Positions 17,286 to 25,786 of a DNA stretch of 64,000 nt are shown here, in pieces. The stretch is from assembly GCF_017798165.1 (NCBI RefSeq), contig NZ_CP059068.1, forward strand, positions 3,162,001 through 3,226,000. The letters run 5' to 3'. Below the pieces are notes generated by a model. It did no database searches. It saw only the letters and a list, made by a program, of their open reading frames with translations, and was not told the DNA's origin. The stretch is from Rhodoferax sp. AJA081-3 (lineage in GTDB: Bacteria; Pseudomonadota; Gammaproteobacteria; Burkholderiales; Burkholderiaceae_C). Numbering within the stretch: position 1 is the first letter of the stretch; each line of letters opens with the position of its first letter. A program made the translations under genes and the position numbers.

Positions 17286-18194
17286 GTGTTCAAGAATTTG
17301 ATGATTTACCGCCTGTCAGCGGGCTGGCCCATCGAGCTGGCCGCGCTGGACGATGCACTGGGCAAGGCGCAGTTTGTGGAGTGTGGTGCTTCGCAGGAAA
17401 AGTCGGTGGGCTGGGTCGAGCCACGGGGCCACGCCCACGGCCCCATGGTCGAAGTGATTGGCGGCCAGTGGCTGCTCAAGCTGATGATGGAGGTGAAAGT
17501 GGTGCCGGGCTCGGTCGTCAAGCGTAAGGTGCAAGACCAGTTGGACCATATCGAGGCCACTACAGGGCGCAAGCCAGGCAAGAAAGAAAAGCGTGAAATC
17601 AGCGAAGATGCCCGGCTGGCCCTGCTGCCCATGGCGTTCAGCAAACAGTCCAGCGTGCAGGTGTGGGTTGATCCCGCCGCCGGCCTGTTGTTGACTGACG
17701 CGGGCAGCCAAGCCAAGGCTGATGAAGTGATGACCTGGTTGATCAAGGCTGTCGATGGCCTGGTGGTGCAACTGGTGAACACCCAAATCTCACCGGCATC
17801 GGCCATGTCCGGCTGGTTGTCGACCAAGGAGCCGCCCCAGTCCTTCAGTGTGGACCGCGAGTGTGAACTCAAGGCGGCCGATGAATCGCGTGCTGTGGTG
17901 CGCTACACCCGCCACGCACTGGATACGGACGAAGTCAGCCAGCACATCGCCATGGGCAAGGTGCCCACCCGTCTGGCATTGACCTGGGCGGACCGCGTGT
18001 CGTTTGTATTGACCGAGGCCTTGCAACTCAAAAAAATTGCGTTTCTGGAATCGGTGTTTGAAGGGGCTGCCGCCAGCCCGGCTGACGGCAAAGACGATAA
18101 CTTTGATGCCGACGTGGCTATCGCCACCGGTGAGCTCAGAAAGCTGATCCCTGATCTGCTCGAAGCCCTGGGTGGCGAGATGGTGGCCGCTTAA
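17286..18194 (+). CDS. rdgC: Recombination-associated protein RdgC
   Basis: A 302-residue RdgC, full length. It opens with the family start Met-Phe-Lys-Asn-Leu-x-x-Tyr-Arg-Leu and contains the Val-x-x-x-Ala-Arg-like and Lys-Lys-Glu-Lys-Arg segments. RdgC forms a ring-shaped dimer around DNA and modulates RecA filament function. The start is an ATG 45 bases downstream of a TTGACA hexamer (17236-17241); no convincing -10 element is present at standard spacing. The stop overlaps the end of the next, convergent gene by 4 bases. Confidence 0.96.
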   Translation: MFKNLMIYRLSAGWPIELAALDDALGKAQFVECGASQEKSVGWVEPRGHAHGPMVEVIGGQWLLKLMMEVKVVPGSVVKRKVQDQLDHIEATTGRKPGKKEKREISEDARLALLPMAFSKQSSVQVWVDPAAGLLLTDAGSQAKADEVMTWLIKAVDGLVVQLVNTQISPASAMSGWLSTKEPPQSFSVDRECELKAADESRAVVRYTRHALDTDEVSQHIAMGKVPTRLALTWADRVSFVLTEALQLKKIAFLESVFEGAAASPADGKDDNFDADVAIATGELRKLIPDLLEALGGEMVAA

Positions 18195-18733
18195 CGGCGG
18201 TGGTCGTAGTGGTGACCGTCATGGTGGCGGTCATGACGACCGTGGCGGTGGCCATGGTGATGGCGGTGCTGGGGTGCCGGTTGCCATGCCACCACGGCAG
18301 GCTGGTAGTAGGTGACCGGTTGCACCACACGGTATTGGGGCCGGGGCTGGTAATACGCCACCGGTGGAGCCGCGTAGTACTGTGGCTGCGGCTGGTAATA
18401 GGTCACAGGCTGCTGGTAATGGGTTGTCACCGGGTAATGGCTGGGTGCATAACCTGAGCGGTGGTGCTGGCTGGCGATGCTGGCACCCACCAGGCCGCCG
18501 GCGCCGGCGCCCAGAATCGCTCCATCGCGGCCCCCCACATGTTTGCCGATGGCCGCACCGGCCACAGCGCCAATCCCGGCGCCTACAACGGCGTCGAAAT
18601 CACCCGCATGGGCTTGCGGGGCTAGCACCGCCAGGCTGCCTGCCATCAGTGCGAGGCTTGCCAGTTTGCCGACCTTTGCAGCCGCTGGCGTGAAAAAAGA
18701 AGACGAAAAGGACAAAACACGTGGTGTGTACAT
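18191..18733 (-). CDS. Glycine-zipper, low-complexity envelope protein
   Basis: A 180-residue protein. The N terminus carries a signal peptide ending near Ala-His-Ala (about 41-43). Residues 50-90 form a glycine zipper (Gly-Ala-Gly-Ile-Gly-Ala-Val-Ala-Gly repeated with Gly every fourth residue), typical of outer-membrane 2TM glycine-zipper proteins. The remainder is a repetitive Tyr-Tyr-Gln-Pro-rich segment and a His/Arg/Asp-rich tail (HGHRHGRHDRHHDGHHYDHRR-like composition) that may bind metals. The function is unknown. Confidence 0.75.
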   Translation of the reverse strand: MYTPRVLSFSSSFFTPAAAKVGKLASLALMAGSLAVLAPQAHAGDFDAVVGAGIGAVAGAAIGKHVGGRDGAILGAGAGGLVGASIASQHHRSGYAPSHYPVTTHYQQPVTYYQPQPQYYAAPPVAYYQPRPQYRVVQPVTYYQPAVVAWQPAPQHRHHHGHRHGRHDRHHDGHHYDHRR

Positions 18734-18848
18734 GGCGTCAAATGGGCCAGGGCCCGTACCGCTAAACGTAGCGGTTTGTCATCCTTCAACGCTCCACAGC
18801 CCGTACCGATGACAGCTTAACAAGCTTTTACACTTTGGACACAAAGTG

Positions 18849-18900
18849 GCCTTAGCCCCCGTCAAATATGCACATTTAGCTATGAATTTAGGAGTATTTG
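18849..18900 (+). repeat. Dispersed palindromic repeat, copy 2
   Basis: It contains CCTTAGCCCCCGTCAAATAT followed by TTTAGCTATGAATTTAGGAGTA. The TAGCCCCCGT core and the AGCTAT element match copies 5 and 6. It lies between the glycine-zipper gene and the end of the copper chaperone gene. Confidence 0.7.
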
Positions 18901-18914
18901 CCGGATGTGCCCTC

Positions 18915-19112
18915 TTAGTCCAGCACGGCATACCCCTCTTCGGCAATGGCCTTGCCCAGTGCCTCGCGGCTGTGGGTGGACTCCACCTGCACCCGGTTCT
19001 GTGTGCGATCAATCTGCACCTGGGCCTGGGGGTCTACCTGCTGCAGTGCGCGGGTGACGGCCTTCTCGCAATGGCCGCAGGTCATGCCGGTCACGGTAAA
19101 TATCTGGTTCAT
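18915..19112 (-). CDS. copZ: CopZ-like heavy-metal-associated copper chaperone
   Basis: A 65-residue HMA-domain protein with the metal-binding motif Gly-Met-Thr-Cys-Gly-His-Cys at residues 9-15. It should carry Cu(I) in the cytosol to the ATPase encoded next to it. I chose the ATG at 19112 because it follows a strong GAGGAGGACC ribosome site; longer readings run into the copA gene. It is divergent from copA with 82 bases between starts. Confidence 0.9.
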   Translation of the reverse strand: MNQIFTVTGMTCGHCEKAVTRALQQVDPQAQVQIDRTQNRVQVESTHSREALGKAIAEEGYAVLD

Positions 19113-19194
19113 CAAGGTCCTCCTCGGGAAAATTTCAACAATAAAAGAGCATAGTCTGAACCACGCCGCTTCAGCCAGCCTTTGCCCCGCAACC

Positions 19195-21549
19195 ATGACC
19201 ACACCCCTGAACACCTCTTCTTCCCCCAACACGCTGGATATTGGCATAGGCGGCATGACCTGCGCCTCGTGTGTGGGCCGCGTAGAGCGGGCGCTGAAGA
19301 AGGTGGGCGGCGTGGCAGACGCCACCGTCAACCTGGCCACCGAATCCGCGCGTATTGCCTACTCCGGCGATGCACAAATGCCCGCGCGCCTGCGGCGGGC
19401 CATACGCGACGCAGGCTACGAGCCCCGCACCCCGGCCCAGATGGACGCGGCGGACAAGGTGTCCCCCTGGGCAGGCCTGGCACCCGTGCTGGTGGGTGCT
19501 CTGCTGAGTGCCCCGCTGGCGCTGCCCATGGTGGGTGATCTGGCGGGCCAGCACTGGATGTTGCCCGCCTGGCTGCAGTTTGTACTGGCTACACCGGTGC
19601 AGTTTGTACTGGGCGCCCGCTTCTACAAGGCCGGTTGGCATGCCTTGAAGGCCCTCACCGGCAATATGGATCTGCTGGTCGCCATTGGCACCACCGCCGG
19701 TTGGGCCTTGTCGGTCTGGTTGTGGCTTACCGCGCCCGACGGTGCCATGGTGCACCTGTATTTTGAAGGCTCGGCCGTGGTGATCACCCTGGTGCTGCTG
19801 GGCAAGTGGCTGGAGGCCCGTGCCAAGCGCCAGACCACATCTGCCATACGCGCCCTGCACGCCCTGCAGCCCGATACGGCCCACTGGATAGGACGCGATG
19901 GCGAGGTTGATGTACCAGTGGCTGACGTGCTGGTGGGCGACCGGTTGGTGGTCAAACCCGGCGAACGCTTCCCAGTGGACGGCACGCTGCTGGAGGGCCA
20001 AACCCAGGTCGACGAATCCATGTTGACCGGCGAACCCCTGCCCGTGCACAAAGATGCAGGCGCCAAGCTCACCGGTGGCTCCATCAATGGCGAGGGCCGT
20101 GTGCTGCTGCAGGTCACCGCGGTGGGGGTGGACACCGTGTTGTCCCACATCACCCGCCTGGTGGAAGATGCCCAGGCTGCCAAAGCCCCCATACAACGCC
20201 TGGTGGACCGGGTCAGCGCGGTTTTTGTACCCGTGGTGCTGGCCCTGGCCCTGGCCACCCTGCTGGCCTGGTGGCTGAGTGGCCACCCGTTTGAGACGGC
20301 GGTTATCCATGCCGTGGCGGTGTTGGTGATTGCCTGCCCCTGTGCGTTGGGGCTGGCCACACCCGCGGCCATCATGGCTGGTACCGGCGTGGCTGCCAAG
20401 TACGGCATCCTGATCAAAGACGCCCAAGCGTTGGAAATGGCGCACAAGGTGGACGTGGTGGCTTTTGACAAAACCGGCACACTGACCATGGGGCAGCCCC
20501 GCCTGACGGCGCTGGTGGTCGCTGAAGGGCCATTTGCGCAGCACGCAGACGAGGTCTTGCGCATGGCTGCTTGCCTGCAAAGCGGCAGCGAACACCCCCT
20601 GGCCCGGGCCGTGGTGGCCGCGGCCATTGAGAAGGACTTGCCTATATCCGCACCAGAAGCCCTGCAAGCCGTTCCCGGTAAAGGCAGCGAGGGTGTGCTG
20701 GCCCAAAAACACTATTGCATAGGTAGCCTGCGCTGGATGCAAGAGCTGGGCGCACCTCTAGGCGCACTGCAGGCGCGGGCCAAAGCGCTACAGGACGAGG
20801 GCGCCACGGTATCGGCGATCGCCCAGCGTAAAGACAACACATCACAGCCCGCAACCTATGAGTTGCTGGCATTGATGGCTTTTGCTGACGCCCCCAAGCC
20901 CGGCGCTAAAGAAGCACTCGCCGCATTGCGTGCGCGTGGCATCAAAACCGTCATGGTCTCGGGTGACAACCGCGGTGCCGCAGAGGCCATGGCCCGCCGC
21001 CTGGGCTTGCACCCCGAGGACGGCGAAGTAATGGCCGAGGTACTGCCCGGCGACAAGGCCGCGTGGATGGTCGAGCTGCAACAAGACCATGGCGTGGACC
21101 GCCGCCGCGGCCTGCGCACCAAAGACGCGCCCGTGGCCAGCCTGACCCCGCCTGCAAACCCGTCGCTGGGTGCCAACCCTCAGCGTGGCAAACGCCATAC
21201 CCACGTGGTGGCCATGGTGGGCGATGGTGTCAACGACGCACCCGCCCTAGCCGCCGCCGATGTGGGCATGGCCATGGGCACCGGCACCGACGTGGCCATG
21301 CACGCTGCCGGCATCACGCTGATGCGCGGTGATGTGGCACTGGTGGCGGCTGCGTTGGACATATCCAACCGCACCGTGGCCAAGATCCGGCAAAACCTGT
21401 TCTGGGCCTTTGCCTACAACGTGGCCGGCATCCCGTTGGCCGCTCTGGGCTACCTGAACCCGGTGCTGGCAGGGGCGGCCATGGCGCTGAGCTCGGTCAG
21501 CGTGATGACCAATGCGCTGCTGCTCAAACGCTGGCGGCCCGAAAAATAG
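19195..21549 (+). CDS. copA: Copper-exporting P1B-type ATPase
   Basis: A 784-residue P1B-1 ATPase that pumps Cu(I) out of the cytosol. It has one N-terminal HMA domain (MTCASC near residue 21-26), the actuator TGE near 277, the intramembrane Cys-Pro-Cys near 381, the phosphorylation motif DKTGTLT near 425, the His-Pro motif (HPLARA), and GDGVND near 676. The ATG at 19195 places the HMA domain at the expected distance; the frame is open further upstream but overlaps copZ. An extra segment of about 35-40 residues, rich in Arg, Pro and Lys (about 630-670), is inserted just before the GDGVND strand. No CueR gene or clear CueR operator is visible. Confidence 0.95.
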   Translation: MTTPLNTSSSPNTLDIGIGGMTCASCVGRVERALKKVGGVADATVNLATESARIAYSGDAQMPARLRRAIRDAGYEPRTPAQMDAADKVSPWAGLAPVLVGALLSAPLALPMVGDLAGQHWMLPAWLQFVLATPVQFVLGARFYKAGWHALKALTGNMDLLVAIGTTAGWALSVWLWLTAPDGAMVHLYFEGSAVVITLVLLGKWLEARAKRQTTSAIRALHALQPDTAHWIGRDGEVDVPVADVLVGDRLVVKPGERFPVDGTLLEGQTQVDESMLTGEPLPVHKDAGAKLTGGSINGEGRVLLQVTAVGVDTVLSHITRLVEDAQAAKAPIQRLVDRVSAVFVPVVLALALATLLAWWLSGHPFETAVIHAVAVLVIACPCALGLATPAAIMAGTGVAAKYGILIKDAQALEMAHKVDVVAFDKTGTLTMGQPRLTALVVAEGPFAQHADEVLRMAACLQSGSEHPLARAVVAAAIEKDLPISAPEALQAVPGKGSEGVLAQKHYCIGSLRWMQELGAPLGALQARAKALQDEGATVSAIAQRKDNTSQPATYELLALMAFADAPKPGAKEALAALRARGIKTVMVSGDNRGAAEAMARRLGLHPEDGEVMAEVLPGDKAAWMVELQQDHGVDRRRGLRTKDAPVASLTPPANPSLGANPQRGKRHTHVVAMVGDGVNDAPALAAADVGMAMGTGTDVAMHAAGITLMRGDVALVAAALDISNRTVAKIRQNLFWAFAYNVAGIPLAALGYLNPVLAGAAMALSSVSVMTNALLLKRWRPEK

Positions 21550-21614
21550 CACGGCCAAACTGCGTGCCATCGCTTTGTGTCATCGGAAAACACAGGCGCT
21601 TCGTTGTGTAAGCC

Positions 21615-22019
21615 ATGATGACCACGCAAACACTCGCCCCCACCATCCCATCCAACACAACGGCCACCGACGCGGAGAACCGCAGCCGCTATCAGACCAT
21701 ACAGGTCGCAGGCCTGGTTGCCCCGTTTGTAGATGCCCTCAGCCGCACACACAACCTCGATGCGGTCTGGGTAGTGGTCTTCCCCTTCGACGAGATGGCC
21801 CACCCCACCCGCCCCACACTCAAACTCAGTACCGTCATCCAGCGCGCCGGGCAGGCCGGCACCATGGAGCACATGCGCGTGGATTCGCTGGAATCGGCAC
21901 GGTCTGCGCTGGCCAAGGCCAGCCACTACAGCGACTGGACCGAGGCGTCTTACGCACCGCTGCTGGAACTGCTGGATATCGCCATTGCACAGAAAAAGTT
22001 GAAGCGGCTGGCTGCCTGA
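21615..22019 (+). CDS. Hypothetical protein
   Basis: A 134-residue soluble protein that I do not recognise. It has no signal peptide, membrane helix or metal motif. It contains an alternating hydrophobic stretch (VWVVVFPF), followed by a polar helix-forming C-terminal half. It has two adjacent ATGs at 21615 and 21618. It follows copA by 65 bases in the same direction, but there is no sign that it is copper-related. Confidence 0.6.
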   Translation: MMTTQTLAPTIPSNTTATDAENRSRYQTIQVAGLVAPFVDALSRTHNLDAVWVVVFPFDEMAHPTRPTLKLSTVIQRAGQAGTMEHMRVDSLESARSALAKASHYSDWTEASYAPLLELLDIAIAQKKLKRLAA

Positions 22020-22217
22020 GCTGGGGCGTATCTTGGTCAGCGGAGTGAAATCACGTTGACCCAGAGCTACCGCATCTGGCCCCAACCTGTGCGTCAACGG
22101 TTTTGCCGTCACTAGCATCACTTTGTAACAATCCAAAGCAAACTCTCACCGTGCGGGCAACCCCTGTGGACTAGCATACTGGTGCTGACGTGCAGCACTT
22201 TAAGGGATGGCGGGTTT

Positions 22218-23603
22218 ATGCTGAAGCAGGTGAAAGTTGGTTTTTCAAGTTTGTTGTCAGCGGTGGCAATATTGCCGACCCCAGTACACGCCGGCGACTC
22301 TTTCAATACGGCAACAAAAGTCCTGACCATTCCGATCATTCAGGTGGGTGCGACCCAGTATTCCAATGTGCAGGCGAAGATTGGCACGTTTACGGTAGTC
22401 AATGTCGGCGACGTATCTGCTTCAGCCGCAGCCGATACGTTCAATGAGCGATCAAACTTGCTGTCTCTTGTGGGCGTGACCGTAGACGGCGCTACGACTT
22501 ATGGCAACGTATTGGTTCAACTCGGCCCCGACTACAGCGTTCTAAGTGTCGGCGGGGCCGCCCCTGTTTCAGTGACTTCGCGGGCCGCTGCGTTGGCGAG
22601 CAAACTGAAAAAGCCCAGCCGCCTTTTGGTAGGCCTTGGTACAGGTTCTTCTGAGAGCGCAATCCAAGCGCAAGGTCTCAAACCAGACATCAATGATGCC
22701 TATCTTGTGGGCGTAGGTTCCGGCGCATGGCCAACCTGGAATAGCCCGAGCGGGGCCTATGTGAACGTCGCTGCAGCCAAGGCCGACAAAATGGGCGCTG
22801 TTCCCATGTTTACGTTCTACCAAATGGCCTCCAACGGTGACGGCATTCTCTCCGGCATCAATGATCCAGTATTTATGGAGAAATACTGGGCCAACGTACG
22901 CTTGATGTACCAACGGCTCAGCATGTATGGCAAACCTGCCCTGATCAATTTTGAGCCCGATTTCTGGGGATATGTGCAACAGCAGTCGCCCGGTAACGAT
23001 CCACACCGACTACCTGCACAGGTTTCTCGTGGTAGCGGGTGTTCCGGTCAACCGGACAACGCAGTCGGCATTGTTGGATGTTTGATAGAACTTGGTCGCA
23101 GGCTCGCGCCTGCAGCTTTGCTTGGGTTCTCGCCATCGGTGTGGGGCGGCAAGTCCGCTCAGGATGTTGCATCCTATATGACCGTTCTGGGCACCCAATA
23201 TGCCGACTTCACTGCGGTACAGACGCTAGACCGAGATGCTGGTTGTTTTGAAGTACAAGGCCCGAATTGCTCCCGTGGCGGCGCGGGTTGGTACTGGGAC
23301 GACAACGCGTATCGCGACCACCTGTCTGAAGCCAGCACCTACTCTAAGACTATCGGACTCCCCTTGGTTTGGTGGCAAACCCCCATGGGCGTTCCTGCGT
23401 CTACGGTGGGTGGTACGCCAGGCGCTTACAGAGACAACCGCATGCAGTATTTTCTGACGCGTCCTACAGACCTAACCGCCATTGGCGGGGCCGCCGTAGT
23501 CTTTAGTGTCGGCGCCGGTGGGCAAACCAATATCGATACGGACAACGGGCAGTTCAAACGTCTTTCCGAGTCCTACTTTGCCAACCCGGCCCCATTGAAC
23601 TAG
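22218..23603 (+). CDS. Exported protein with repeated N-terminal module, function unknown
   Basis: A 461-residue protein with a signal peptide (cleavage near Val-His-Ala-Gly-Asp, residue 25-27). Residues 30-110 contain two related beta modules of the form hydrophobic-x-V-G-x-T-x-Y-x-N-V-x-V/A-x-x-G followed by a Val-rich strand. Residues 130-461 look like a larger catalytic-type domain with conserved-looking aromatic and acidic stretches (Asn-Phe-Glu-Pro-Asp-Phe-Trp-Gly-Tyr; Trp-Tyr-Trp-Asp-Asp-Asn; Val-Trp-Trp-Gln-Thr-Pro), reminiscent of barrel glycosidases, though I cannot place the family. The ATG at 22218 is chosen because it puts the signal peptide at the N terminus. Confidence 0.7.
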   Translation: MLKQVKVGFSSLLSAVAILPTPVHAGDSFNTATKVLTIPIIQVGATQYSNVQAKIGTFTVVNVGDVSASAAADTFNERSNLLSLVGVTVDGATTYGNVLVQLGPDYSVLSVGGAAPVSVTSRAAALASKLKKPSRLLVGLGTGSSESAIQAQGLKPDINDAYLVGVGSGAWPTWNSPSGAYVNVAAAKADKMGAVPMFTFYQMASNGDGILSGINDPVFMEKYWANVRLMYQRLSMYGKPALINFEPDFWGYVQQQSPGNDPHRLPAQVSRGSGCSGQPDNAVGIVGCLIELGRRLAPAALLGFSPSVWGGKSAQDVASYMTVLGTQYADFTAVQTLDRDAGCFEVQGPNCSRGGAGWYWDDNAYRDHLSEASTYSKTIGLPLVWWQTPMGVPASTVGGTPGAYRDNRMQYFLTRPTDLTAIGGAAVVFSVGAGGQTNIDTDNGQFKRLSESYFANPAPLN

Positions 23604-23686
23604 AGGGCAGTTCTGTCGATGGTGTTACGCAACGCTAGGCCCGTCCGGGTGCGGCGCGTTGGTTGGCGACATGACCCAACTCCCAG

Positions 23687-24244
23687 TCAGCCCGCACGCC
23701 GGTAGTGCATGGCGACCGCGCCGTTGCGCAGCGGCTTCGCCGAGACCAGCTCCAGCCGTCGCGTGCTGGGCAGCCCGCTCGCGTACAAAGTCGGGCCGTG
23801 GCCTGCGATCCTGGGGTGGACCAGCAACTGGTACGCGTCAATCAGATCCAGCCGGTCCAATGCGGTCGCAAGCTTGCCGCTGCCAAGGAGCACGCCGCCC
23901 GGGGTCGCGTCCTTCAGCTTTTGCACGCCCATGCGTATGTCGCCGGCGATGAGGTGGCTGTTGGCCCAGGGGAAGTGCTCTCGCGTCGAGGACACCACGT
24001 ACTTTGGCTTGGCCTCCAGCTTAGCCGCCCACTCCCGCATCGCTGGCGGTGCTTCCGCGTCGCCGCGGGCCACTGCGGGCCAATAACTCTCCATCATCTC
24101 GTAGGTGACGCGGCCCCATAACATCGCTCCACTCTCGTCCATGAGGCGGGTGAAGAAGGCGTGTGTCTCGTCGTCGGCAATTCCTTCCTGGTGGTCGACA
24201 CAACCGTCCAGGGTGACGTTGATGCTGAAGGTCAAAAGTCCCAT
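23687..24244 (-). CDS. Dihydrofolate reductase/RibD C-terminal domain protein
   Basis: A 185-residue protein of the RibD_C/DHFR-like family (NADPH-dependent reductase fold). Visible features are Ser-Leu/Ile-Asn-Val-Thr-Leu-Asp-Gly near the start, Leu-Trp-Gly-Arg-Val-Thr-Tyr-Glu-Met-Met near 43, Gly-Gly-Val-Leu-Leu-Gly-Ser-Gly near 115 and His-Pro-Arg-Ile-Ala-Gly-His-Gly near 145. The ATG at 24244 is preceded by GGAGGA; the longer frame to 24430 has no support. The substrate is unknown; many stand-alone members are uncharacterised. Confidence 0.85.
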   Translation of the reverse strand: MGLLTFSINVTLDGCVDHQEGIADDETHAFFTRLMDESGAMLWGRVTYEMMESYWPAVARGDAEAPPAMREWAAKLEAKPKYVVSSTREHFPWANSHLIAGDIRMGVQKLKDATPGGVLLGSGKLATALDRLDLIDAYQLLVHPRIAGHGPTLYASGLPSTRRLELVSAKPLRNGAVAMHYRRAG

Positions 24245-24296
24245 GCTGTCCTCCGTTCGAGATTTGCGACGCGTAGTGTGCCGTCTGGCTCCTACG

Positions 24297-25130
24297 TCAC
24301 GTTTCAGTATTTGCCGCTGGAACGGACAATATTCGATCGAATATCTGCTGACTAACCGTTGCGTCACGGTTGAGGAAGTGTCCCTTACCAGGAATGAAGC
24401 GGGCTTCGCAGGTCGGTATGGCGTTGGCAAGCATCTTGGCGCCTGCTACTGAGGCGAGCGAATCCTCTTCACCATGCCAAAGGAAAACGGGAACCGAAAT
24501 GGATTCAAACGGAAATCCCCAACTGCGTGACACAAGACGCAAGTCGGTTTCGAACCCGATGCCGCCTTGTTGAAAGGCCTGCCCTTCGTGGCTGAGGCGT
24601 GCGTTGCGATTCCAGAGATTGTTTAGCCACGCGTAAACAGCGCAGACAGGGCCCAGTGCTGCGGGAAACCGACTTGCCAGATTGAAGACCAGCTTATTCA
24701 GTATTCCCATACCGTCCCAAAAGCCCGGGAAATCAATGGGCGTGGCAGATGAAATAAGCGTGGCCGAAAGTACGCGATCAGGCAAGACCGCTGCGCAAGC
24801 CAGCGCAAAAGGTCCGCCGCCAGAAATACCAACAACGTGAAATCGCTGAAGCCCAAGCTGATCGGCCAATTCTTGAATATCAAAAGCCCATCCGGAGATA
24901 GAAGCGTTTAGGTTGGGAGTCGACCGGCCATAACCAGGCCTTTCTGGGGTAATGATGTGAAGGCCTGCGTCAGATACGTCTTTATCGTCCAAGCCAAAAA
25001 TGCGTGATCCCGGCGTACCGTGAAACATCAATAGGGTTGGGTGGTCTGGCTTGCCATATTGGCAGTAGGAAATAGTGCGGCCGTCGCGAAGTACGCGAAC
25101 GAAGTCGAATGCATCAACGTGCTCTGTCAT
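24297..25130 (-). CDS. Alpha/beta hydrolase
   Basis: A 277-residue soluble alpha/beta hydrolase. The oxyanion segment is Phe-His-Gly-Thr-Pro-Gly-Ser. A Pro-Glu-Arg-Pro-Gly-Tyr-Gly-x-Ser segment follows. The nucleophile elbow is Gly-Ile-Ser-Gly-Gly-Gly-Pro-Phe-Ala near residue 105. The Asp (Gly-Glu-Glu-Asp-Ser) and His (Gly-Lys-Gly-His-Phe) of the triad are at about 225 and 257. The substrate is unknown. Base composition is slightly more AT-rich than its neighbours, so acquisition is possible but not shown. Confidence 0.85.
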   Translation of the reverse strand: MTEHVDAFDFVRVLRDGRTISYCQYGKPDHPTLLMFHGTPGSRIFGLDDKDVSDAGLHIITPERPGYGRSTPNLNASISGWAFDIQELADQLGLQRFHVVGISGGGPFALACAAVLPDRVLSATLISSATPIDFPGFWDGMGILNKLVFNLASRFPAALGPVCAVYAWLNNLWNRNARLSHEGQAFQQGGIGFETDLRLVSRSWGFPFESISVPVFLWHGEEDSLASVAGAKMLANAIPTCEARFIPGKGHFLNRDATVSQQIFDRILSVPAANTET

Positions 25131-25141
25131 GGAGTGGGCGG

Positions 25142-25786
25142 CTAGCTTTCAATAACAACACGCTTCAGAACCACTGGCGCAACCACCCAATGGCGGGCGG
25201 GTGTTCGTTCGTCGGTGGTCTTGCTTTGTTCGATACGCTCCAGCACAGCCATGCCGCTGACGACCCGCCCAAACACGGTATACCCAGGAATGTGCGCACC
25301 TTCTGGCGCCGTTTGTTCGCCCTGTGGCGATGGCAGGCGCGTGGCTTGGTCAAACCGGCGGTGATCCAGCATGGGGTTGTCTTTCATATTGAAAAAGAAA
25401 CCCGTTGGTGAATGGTCACCGGGGCGCGCCGACAGACGCATGGCGGCTATCGTTCCGCGCTGGTTGCGAAGACCGTTATTGCTTTCTTCACCATAACGCG
25501 CCTTTGCGTTGGCAGGCCATATCGCCAACTCAGGGCGTTCAGTACCCGTCTTGTATTCGCCGCCGTTGACCACAAAACCAGCGACTGCGCGGTGAAAGAT
25601 GGTTCCGTCGTATTCACCCGCCTTGGCGCGCGCCACAAAGGTGCGAACGGTATCGGGTGCCTTGGCTGCATCCAGCACCACCACGATGGTCCCGAGGCTT
25701 GTTTCCAGGCGGGCCGTTTGTGACCAGGCTGGGCAGGTCAACGTCGCAAGTACTGCGACCACACATATCAAAGTATTGCGCAACAT
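25142..25786 (-). CDS. Periplasmic cyclophilin-type peptidyl-prolyl isomerase
   Basis: A 214-residue cyclophilin with a signal peptide (about 1-22, ending Ala-Trp-Ser-Gln). The motifs Thr-Ile-Phe-His-Arg-Ala-Val-Ala-Gly-Phe-Val-Val-Asn-Gly-Gly and Thr-Val-Phe-Gly-Arg-Val-Val-Ser-Gly-Met fit the family, including the catalytic Phe-His-Arg. The usual Gln of the FxxQGG motif is Asn here. It starts in a one-base overlap with the upstream gene's stop, so the two are probably translationally coupled. Confidence 0.9.
   Translation of the reverse strand: MLRNTLICVVAVLATLTCPAWSQTARLETSLGTIVVVLDAAKAPDTVRTFVARAKAGEYDGTIFHRAVAGFVVNGGEYKTGTERPELAIWPANAKARYGEESNNGLRNQRGTIAAMRLSARPGDHSPTGFFFNMKDNPMLDHRRFDQATRLPSPQGEQTAPEGAHIPGYTVFGRVVSGMAVLERIEQSKTTDERTPARHWVVAPVVLKRVVIES

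Noticed and set aside
19113..19194. CueR operator between copZ and copA
   Set aside because: No ACCTT-N-CCA...TGG-N-AAGGT dyad or 19-bp spacer promoter could be found.
19171..20742. A 523-codon frame antisense to copA
   Set aside because: Same reason: composition is that of a shadow frame and copA has every P-type ATPase motif.
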